Source: JANNGC01 sp043758205
GTDB lineage: Bacteria > Verrucomicrobiota > Verrucomicrobiia > Limisphaerales > SIBH01
DNA length: 19,116 bases
Assembly: GCA_043758205.1 (NCBI GenBank)
Contig: JAYVNY010000001.1
Location: 1-19,116, forward strand
Direction of reading: 5' to 3'
Every line of letters starts with the position of its first letter. Position 1 is the first letter of the stretch. A model generated the notes under the pieces. It was not told the origin of the DNA. It saw only the letters and a program-made list of their open reading frames with translations, and made no database searches. Below, in pieces: positions 14,182 to 19,116 of the stretch. The position numbers were made by a program, and so were the translations under genes.

Positions 14182-15159
14182 TCACTTCAAATACTCATCC
14201 AGCGGCGGCTTGATCAGCTTCGCCAGCTCCGGCTCGTTCATGTTCGCCGAGGTGATCAGGAACACGCCGGTGTCAATTTTCTCCGGCACCTTCTTTCCCT
14301 GGAGGTGATCCACCATCGTCATCACACAGTCGTAGCCCATGCGGAGCGGGTTCTGCACCACGAGCGCCTGCACATCGCCCTTCTTCAACGCCTCCACGGC
14401 GGCGGTGCCCACGTCGAAGCCCACGAGTTTCACCGCGCCGCCCGCGCGCCCGATGTTGCGCAGCGCCATCGTCATGCCCACGGTCAGCGTCTCGTTCACG
14501 CAAAAAATGCCGTCCACATTCTTGCCGTGGCGGTTGAGCAAATTTTGCGAAACTTGATACGCCGTCTCGCGTGTCGCGCCGCCGTATTGATCGCTGGAGA
14601 TCAGTTTCAACGCCGGGAACTTCGCCTTCAACGTGTCGAGGAAGCCCGCTTCGCGTTCCTCCGTCGCCGCCGAGCCGATGGCGTAGCGCAGCAGAATCAC
14701 GTTGCCCTTGCCGCCGAGCAACTTGCCGAGATGCTCCGCGCCCAGCACGCCGCCTTGGTAATTGTCCGTGGCGATGTAGCTGATGGGTTTGTCCGACTTC
14801 ACCGCCGAATCAAAAACGATGACGGGAATTTTCGCGCGCGCCGCCGTGTTGATGGGCGGCACCAGCGCCTTCGAGTCGAGGGGTGCGACGCAGATGCCGC
14901 TGACTTTACGCGCCACGAGATTTTCCACCACGCGCATCTGGTAATCACGGTCGTCCTCGCGCAACGGTGCCTGCCACATCACGTCCACGTTGATGCCGCG
15001 CGTCTTCAGTTCACGCTGCGCCTTGATCGCACCGGCGTGAACGGTCTTCCAATGCTCGTGCGTGGAGCCTTTGGGAATGACGGCGATGGTGTAGGTGTCA
15101 GCGGCGCGCAGCAGTGCAGTGCAGCCCAGCGCGAGCGCGAGCAAGGTCGTGGGTTTCAT
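14182..15159 (-). CDS. Periplasmic sugar-binding protein (RbsB-like, Peripla_BP_4)
   Basis: A 325-residue substrate-binding protein of the ribose/galactose type. A signal peptide runs to about LLRAAD, and ATG 15159 is chosen for it; upstream codons of the open frame lack signal character. Family segments are YTIAVIPKGSTHEHWKTVHAG, GICVAPLDSKALVPPINTA, KIPVIVFDSAV, YIATDNYQGG, NVDGIFCVNE and VKLVGFDVG. In ABC import it would bind a monosaccharide and hand it to a permease. No permease or ATPase gene is adjacent, so it is an orphan here; it may serve a distant transporter or a sensor. No Shine-Dalgarno sequence is visible. Confidence 0.93.
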   Translation of the reverse strand: MKPTTLLALALGCTALLRAADTYTIAVIPKGSTHEHWKTVHAGAIKAQRELKTRGINVDVMWQAPLREDDRDYQMRVVENLVARKVSGICVAPLDSKALVPPINTAARAKIPVIVFDSAVKSDKPISYIATDNYQGGVLGAEHLGKLLGGKGNVILLRYAIGSAATEEREAGFLDTLKAKFPALKLISSDQYGGATRETAYQVSQNLLNRHGKNVDGIFCVNETLTVGMTMALRNIGRAGGAVKLVGFDVGTAAVEALKKGDVQALVVQNPLRMGYDCVMTMVDHLQGKKVPEKIDTGVFLITSANMNEPELAKLIKPPLDEYLK

Positions 15160-15239
15160 GCGGGGCAAGGTAGGAATGGCCCGGCCGCCGTTCAATGCTT
15201 TTGCCATGCGGGTGACCCTGGCCGCGCGGCGGCCAAATC

Positions 15240-15291
15240 GGAGCGCGGCAGCCGTCCCGGCGGGCGCCCTTCCGCCTCACGCCCGCGCTCC
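15240..15291. repeat. GGAGCGCGG-ended inverted repeat in a divergent intergenic region
   Basis: GGAGCGCGG (15240-15248) and CCGCGCTCC (15283-15291) are exact complements separated by 34 nt of GC-rich sequence. The ends match the outer arms of the element at 5296-5368. It lies in the 262-nt gap between the divergent sugar-binding protein gene and the small protein gene; the rest of that gap holds only the promoter candidate noted at 15332. Confidence 0.6.
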
Positions 15292-15331
15292 TGACCGCCA
15301 CTTCCAATCACACCCAAATTGTTCCCGCACG

Positions 15332-15360
15332 TTGACGCTGCGCGGGAGACTTGCTTAACT
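15332..15360 (+). promoter_or_regulatory. Candidate promoter of the small protein/exonuclease III pair
   Basis: TTGACG (15332-15337), a 17-nt spacer and TTAACT (15355-15360). The -35 differs from consensus at one base and the -10 keeps T, A and T at positions 1, 4 and 6 with TTAACT. It lies about 55 nt before the small protein ATG. Confidence 0.45.
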
Positions 15361-15421
15361 CCGCCGGTTCCCAGCCGCTGCGTGAGTGCGTGCATCGTGC
15401 TGGGGTGATTTCCAACGATTT

Positions 15422-15601
15422 ATGTCTGCGCGTTATCGCATTAAAGAGCAAAACTGCAGCTTCACACCGCAGAAGAAGGTGCTGGGCGTGTGGTGGCGTG
15501 TCGCCAAACCGCAACCGACCATGCAGGCCGCCAGCGAAATCATCCGCGCCAAACTCCGCGCCGTGCCGCCGCCCGAGGACTCCACGCCGCGCCCACTCTG
15601 A
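15422..15601 (+). CDS. Small hypothetical protein, 59 residues
   Basis: Not recognised. The ATG at 15422 is preferred over the in-frame ATG at 15386, which would add an N-terminus with no clear character. It contains YRIKEQNCSFTPQKKVLGVWW, a beta-rich stretch, then a predicted helix ASEIIRAKLRA and a Pro-rich tail. The mixture of aromatic, charged and hydrophobic residues and a codon pattern like that of its neighbours suggest a real soluble protein. It lies 55 nt upstream of the exonuclease III start on the same strand, and both may share the promoter at 15332-15360. Confidence 0.6.
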   Translation: MSARYRIKEQNCSFTPQKKVLGVWWRVAKPQPTMQAASEIIRAKLRAVPPPEDSTPRPL

Positions 15602-15656
15602 ACCACCCCGCGCGTCTTGCTTCCACGCGGTGCTCCGCGTTCACTGCGCGCCGCGC

Positions 15657-16409
15657 ATGAAACTCATCTCCTGGAACGTCAACGGCCTGCGGGCCGTGCT
15701 CCGCAAGAACTTTCTCGCATTCCTGGCCGCCGAGCAGCCGGACTTTCTTTGCCTGCAAGAAACCAAATGCACGCCCGACGATGTGGAGCAACTCTGGCCC
15801 GCCCACTACGTCACGCACTGGAACTGCGCCGCGAAGAAAGGCTACTCCGGCACCGCCACCTTCAGCCGCGAGAAGCCGTTGAGCGTCACCACCGGCCTTG
15901 GCCACGCCGAGCACGACGGCGAGGGGCGCGTGCTCACCACGGAGTTCGCCGGGTTCTTCCTCGTGAATGTCTATGTCCCCAACTCGCAGCGCGAACTCAC
16001 CCGCCTCGCCTATCGCCAGCAATGGGACCGCGACTTCCTCGCCTGCTTGAAAAAACTCGAGCGCAAGAAACCCGTTATCGTCTGCGGCGACCTGAACGTG
16101 GCGCATCAGGAAATCGATCTCACGAACCCGAAGGCGAATATGAAGAACCACGGCTTCACGCCCGAGGAACGCGCGGGCTTCACTGCCTTCGTCGAGGCCG
16201 GATTCATCGACACTTTTCGCGAGTTCGAACGGGGCGGGGGACATTACTCGTGGTGGAGCCAGATGCCCGGCGTGCGGGCGCGAAACATCGGGTGGCGTCT
16301 CGACTATTTTCTCATCAGCCGCGCCCTGCGCCCGCGCCTCCAGCGCGCCTTCATTCTCAAGGACGTGTTGGGTTCTGACCATTGCCCGGTGGGGATGGAA
16401 TTGGCGTGA
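15657..16409 (+). CDS. xth: Exodeoxyribonuclease III / AP endonuclease
   Basis: A 250-residue member of the exonuclease III/ExoA family, base-excision repair enzyme that cuts at abasic sites and trims 3' ends. All catalytic residues are present: Asn7 (SWNVNG), Glu35 (LQETK), Tyr106 (NVYVPN), Asp145 and Asn147 (GDLN), Asp216 (RLDYF), and Asp241-His242 (SDHCPV). ATG 15657 is the natural start because similarity begins there; an open frame continues upstream to 15351 through the small protein gene in another frame. A possible near-leaderless promoter, TTGCTT-17-TTCACT, ends about 11 nt before the ATG, but this is weak. Confidence 0.96.
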   Translation: MKLISWNVNGLRAVLRKNFLAFLAAEQPDFLCLQETKCTPDDVEQLWPAHYVTHWNCAAKKGYSGTATFSREKPLSVTTGLGHAEHDGEGRVLTTEFAGFFLVNVYVPNSQRELTRLAYRQQWDRDFLACLKKLERKKPVIVCGDLNVAHQEIDLTNPKANMKNHGFTPEERAGFTAFVEAGFIDTFREFERGGGHYSWWSQMPGVRARNIGWRLDYFLISRALRPRLQRAFILKDVLGSDHCPVGMELA

Positions 16410-16426
16410 GCCAAACCAACCGCGAA

Positions 16427-16448
16427 GGAGCGTGGGCGTCTCGCCCGC
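16427..16448. repeat. GGAGCGTGGGCG palindrome between convergent genes
   Basis: GGAGCG followed by a hairpin, GGGCG (16434-16438), loop TCT, CGCCC (16442-16446). It lies in the 65-nt gap between the ends of the exonuclease III and phosphatase genes and may end transcription from both sides, though no T-run is present. The GGAGCG lead resembles the elements at 5296 and 15240. Confidence 0.5.
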
Positions 16449-16474
16449 CATTCGAAGAGCCTGAGAGATGTCCG

Positions 16475-18442
16475 CTACCTCGCCCCCTTCTGAATCGTGA
16501 AGTAATCCCGCACCGCGCCTTTGTCGTCGAGGAACGTGGCGTCCATCCGATGCCCCTCGAAGTCGAGCACCAGCGAGCCGAGCACGTTCAGTGAGATGCA
16601 CATCGCCGGGTGTTGCAGCGGGCCGCCGCTGATTTGCCCTGACGATCCGGCCACCACATAGACCGCGCCCTCGTGCGGCGCGGGGCCGCGCGTGGGCTTG
16701 GTGTAAATGCCGGTGCCATCGGTGCGCCCGTCCTTGTCGCTCTTGAAGTTCGCGTTGTCGGTGATGTTCCACGACTGGCTGTAGGCGCCGTCCAGCAGGA
16801 AGGAACGTTCGTAAGCGTGACTGTGGCCGGTGAGCATGAGGTCGAGTCCGTATTGCTCCAGCAACGGCAGCACCACTTGCCGCATCTTCCTCATGCGCGC
16901 GTCGCTGTCCTTGTCCTTGTCCGAATCGTGACTGCCCTTCGTGTACGGCGGGTGATGACAGAAGGCCACGAGCCAGTCCTGCTGGTTCGCTTCGAGATCG
17001 GCCTTGAGCCAGCGCACCATCAAACCATTTTCGCTCCAATCACTGTCGCTGGAATCGAGACTGACGAAATGCACGTTCGCGTAGTCCCATGAGTAATACG
17101 CCTCGGTGCCGGACATCACGCCGCCGGACTGCGCCTGGGTGGGGAGGGTGAAGAGTTCGTAATAGACCCCGGACTGCGCGGGAGAATTGGCACTGCCCGC
17201 GTCGTGGTTGCCGAGGCACGGCCAGAGGCCGGACTTGCGGAGCATGGCGTCATAGACGTTGAAGATTGCGCCCTGATATTCCTCCTCCTTGCCGCTGCTG
17301 TAGGCGTTGTCGCCGAGCATGAGCCAAAGGTCAGTGGTGCGGTCGCCGTTCCATTGGTAGTAGGCGTCGCGCACGCGGAACTGCTCCTTCTTGCGCGTGC
17401 CGGGATCGCCGAGCACCCATGCGCGCACGGGCCGGCGCGCGCCGATGAGCGGATGCGTGATGAAGAAGGTGTTCGAGTCCGCGCCCGCGAAGGTGAGGTT
17501 CGTGGTGCCCACGGCGAAATGGCGCGTGGGCTTCTTCGTGCGCTTGCCCGTCTCGCCGCCATCCATCGGAATGATTTGGTCGGAAGAGGTGACGTTGAAC
17601 TCGCCGTTGCTCACGGAGAGCGTGAGCAAACTGGTCATGGTGCTGATGAGCAGCGCACGGTTCGTGGTGGCGCGCTCCTTGCCGTCCGGCGTGGTCACGG
17701 AGATGCGCCCGCGTTGATGCGCAAACGTCAGGCTGCCATTGGTGACGGAGGCGATTTCCAGATTCGTGTGCCGCGCGCTGACGAAGATCGGGCCGTTCGT
17801 CGCGCTCATGCGGACCAAGTCGTTCGTGAGCCACACGAGAATGGGCACGTCGCGCTCGCCAATGGAGTAGAAGTATTTGGTGTCCGGCTGGAGGTTGGTG
17901 AACATCACGACGTGATCGATCAGCGTGCCGGAAGCGCGGGCCTCCTTGCTGAGCTTGTCGGGTGATTTTCCGAACTTGACCACGCTCGCGCGCGCCTGCG
18001 CCGTGCGCCAGCGCACGACCATGCTGTTCGTGGTGCCGAGCTGGAGATACGGCCCGCGCGTGATGACGGGCGGCGTCTTCGCCTGCGGCACGATGCGGAC
18101 TTTTGTTTTTACGTCGTTCCAAAAATCTGGGATGCCCTTGGCGAGTTGAACTTCCAGCGCCGTGTCGAGCCAGTGCGGGAAGGTCTCGGACTCAATTTCT
18201 GGAAACGTATTGGTCAGCCACGTCGGCAGTCGCGTCTTCGAGGGCGGGTTCACCAGCCAGTCCGGCCATTGCTCAATGGTGATGTTGGGAAAGGTGTTGG
18301 TGAGCCATGGCTTGAACTCGTTGGTCAGCCACGAGCGCGTGTCGTGGAGTTTCTTCAACCGCTTCTCCTCCGGATCATCGGCGGCCTGGAGGTGACTTGC
18401 CAGCGCGAGCAGGAGGAGGCCAAGGGCGGTGAGCTTTTTCAT
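16475..18442 (-). CDS. Secreted purple-acid-phosphatase-like metallophosphoesterase with atypical N-terminus
   Basis: A 655-residue secreted protein with signal peptide MKKLTALGLLLLALASHLQA. The metal-binding set of the purple acid phosphatase family is complete: GDPG (345-348), GDNAY (377-381), GNHD (411-414), CHHPPY (495-500) and GHSHAYER (539-546). A fibronectin-like domain starts near PPVITRGPYLQLG (124-136). Two oddities are visible. Residues 37-92 hold repeated WLTN-type motifs. About 115 residues (roughly 196-312) interrupt the fibronectin-like domain between TKYFYSIG and the DSNTFFITHP strand. The likely reaction is phosphomonoester or phosphodiester hydrolysis outside the cytoplasm. 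The start overlaps the upstream cytochrome gene stop (ATGA), so the two are coupled. Confidence 0.92.
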   Translation of the reverse strand: MKKLTALGLLLLALASHLQAADDPEEKRLKKLHDTRSWLTNEFKPWLTNTFPNITIEQWPDWLVNPPSKTRLPTWLTNTFPEIESETFPHWLDTALEVQLAKGIPDFWNDVKTKVRIVPQAKTPPVITRGPYLQLGTTNSMVVRWRTAQARASVVKFGKSPDKLSKEARASGTLIDHVVMFTNLQPDTKYFYSIGERDVPILVWLTNDLVRMSATNGPIFVSARHTNLEIASVTNGSLTFAHQRGRISVTTPDGKERATTNRALLISTMTSLLTLSVSNGEFNVTSSDQIIPMDGGETGKRTKKPTRHFAVGTTNLTFAGADSNTFFITHPLIGARRPVRAWVLGDPGTRKKEQFRVRDAYYQWNGDRTTDLWLMLGDNAYSSGKEEEYQGAIFNVYDAMLRKSGLWPCLGNHDAGSANSPAQSGVYYELFTLPTQAQSGGVMSGTEAYYSWDYANVHFVSLDSSDSDWSENGLMVRWLKADLEANQQDWLVAFCHHPPYTKGSHDSDKDKDSDARMRKMRQVVLPLLEQYGLDLMLTGHSHAYERSFLLDGAYSQSWNITDNANFKSDKDGRTDGTGIYTKPTRGPAPHEGAVYVVAGSSGQISGGPLQHPAMCISLNVLGSLVLDFEGHRMDATFLDDKGAVRDYFTIQKGAR

Positions 18443-19116
18443 TTAATCTTCAACAACTCTTCCATCGTCCACGCGTCGGCGCGGTCGGCGGTGGCATCAC
18501 GCACGCGTTTCACGGCGTTGGTGCTGATGGGCGAATAGGCGTGGCCCCACTCGTTGCGGACGTAAGTGAGGACGGTGGCAATCTGCTCGTCGTCGAGCAC
18601 GCCAAGCGCGGGCATGTCCAGCTCGAAGGGCTGGCCCTTCACTTTGATCGGCCCGCGCAGCCCGTGGAGCACGATGCGAATGACGCGATCCTCCGCCCAC
18701 GCCACCCACTCGGAACCCACGAGCGGCGGCGCGAGACCTTCCTGCCCCATCCCGTGCGGCTGATGACACGGGAGGCAGAACGTTTCGTAATTCACCTTGC
18801 CGGCTTCGAACTGCTTCTTCTGCTCGGCGGAGAGTTTCGGGCCTTGGGGGGCGGTGTTGGTGGCCACGGTTTTCGGCGCGTTCGCAGCGGCGGCGAATTG
18901 CGCCGCGCCCTTGACCAGGGCACTCGGACTCTGCGCGAGCGCCACGAGCGCGGCCTTGGACGACTCATCCGCCGCGCCCGCGCCCAGGGACAGCGCCACT
19001 TGAATCTGCACGTCCGCCGCGGTGTCCTTCGAGAGCGCAAACACTTGCTGCCGCACACTGGCGGCCTCGGTGGACTTCAACAGCGGCTCGCTCAGACGCA
19101 CCGCCGCCGCGCGCAC
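18439..19116 (-). CDS. HEAT-repeat / cytochrome c domain protein, C-terminal part
   Basis: Only the last 225 residues lie in the window; the 5' part lies beyond 19116. Helical HEAT-like repeats (residues about 1-80) precede a c-type cytochrome domain with the heme motif CLPCH (114-118), QPHGMGQEGLAPPLVGSEW and a likely axial methionine in ELDMPALG (Met168). This arrangement is typical of large PVC-type heme-binding proteins with sugar-dehydrogenase-like beta propellers, though that part is not visible here. It would act in the periplasm, possibly passing electrons from a dehydrogenase reaction. It ends in AWTMEELLKIK and overlaps the phosphatase start by 4 nt. Confidence 0.88.
   Translation of the reverse strand: MRAAAVRLSEPLLKSTEAASVRQQVFALSKDTAADVQIQVALSLGAGAADESSKAALVALAQSPSALVKGAAQFAAAANAPKTVATNTAPQGPKLSAEQKKQFEAGKVNYETFCLPCHQPHGMGQEGLAPPLVGSEWVAWAEDRVIRIVLHGLRGPIKVKGQPFELDMPALGVLDDEQIATVLTYVRNEWGHAYSPISTNAVKRVRDATADRADAWTMEELLKIK

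Noticed and set aside
12746..14308. Long plus-strand open frame of 520 residues opposite the serine hydrolase.
   Set aside because: It is antisense to a gene with complete catalytic motifs, is rich in Arg, His and Ala as expected from GC-rich antisense frames, and has no recognisable domain.
14149..15294. Plus-strand open frame of 381 residues opposite the sugar-binding protein.
   Set aside because: Shadow frame on the opposite strand of a clear family member; no signal, motif or ribosome site.
1..19116. CRISPR array, integrase, toxin-antitoxin or phage defence genes.
   Set aside because: No spaced direct repeats and no such domains are visible in any frame; the TGACGAA tandem copies are contiguous and too short for CRISPR.

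Overview
The window looks like a piece of a GC-rich chromosome from the Verrucomicrobiota (PVC group), probably near the Pedosphaera/Limisphaera side of the phylum. The basis is gene content (DUF6807 protein, short prepilin-like protein, HEAT-plus-CxxCH cytochrome, tandem FeoA-FeoA-FeoB), the unusual EF-Tu switch I, and small palindromes packed into almost every intergenic gap. No phylogenetic test could be run, so the assignment is inference. There is no integrase, transposase, CRISPR array or phage gene. Most of the window is ordinary core genome.

Layout. (1) 1-2877, plus strand: ferrous-iron uptake genes feoA-feoA-feoB, with a 26-bp perfect inverted repeat of a TGACGAA heptad wedged between the second feoA and feoB. 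(2) 2878-4265: an array of four tetraloop hairpins, then a secreted DUF6807 protein. (3) 4266-6419, minus strand: two unrecognised membrane-anchored proteins, the second helical and methionine-rich, separated by a 24-bp inverted repeat. (4) 6502-10988, minus strand: a translation/transcription operon read in the order promoter, leader with candidate attenuator, tRNA-Thr, tuf, tRNA-Trp, tRNA-Ser, secE, nusG, rplK, rplA, rplJ, strong terminator. rplL and rpoBC do not follow rplJ. (5) 11062-12081: ruvB. (6) 12265-15159, minus strand: a prepilin-like protein, a serine-hydrolase lipoprotein and an orphan periplasmic sugar-binding protein. (7) 15422-16409, plus strand: a 59-residue small protein and an exonuclease III. 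(8) 16475-19116, minus strand: the 3' end of a HEAT/cytochrome c gene overlapping by ATGA a purple-acid-phosphatase-like protein with an odd N-terminus and an inserted segment.

How the parts work together. FeoA1/FeoA2/FeoB form one Fe(II) import unit. The tuf-to-rplJ operon joins elongation factor, three tRNAs, Sec translocon, NusG and three ribosomal proteins under one clear sigma-70-type promoter. The secreted proteins (DUF6807, phosphatase, serine hydrolase, sugar-binding protein, cytochrome) fit a polysaccharide-degrading or scavenging heterotroph but form no recognised pathway here. The observations I rate highest are the candidate attenuator and leader peptide before tRNA-Thr/tuf, the EF-Tu switch I that lacks the usual RGIT context, the intergenic palindrome families, and the remodelled phosphatase.
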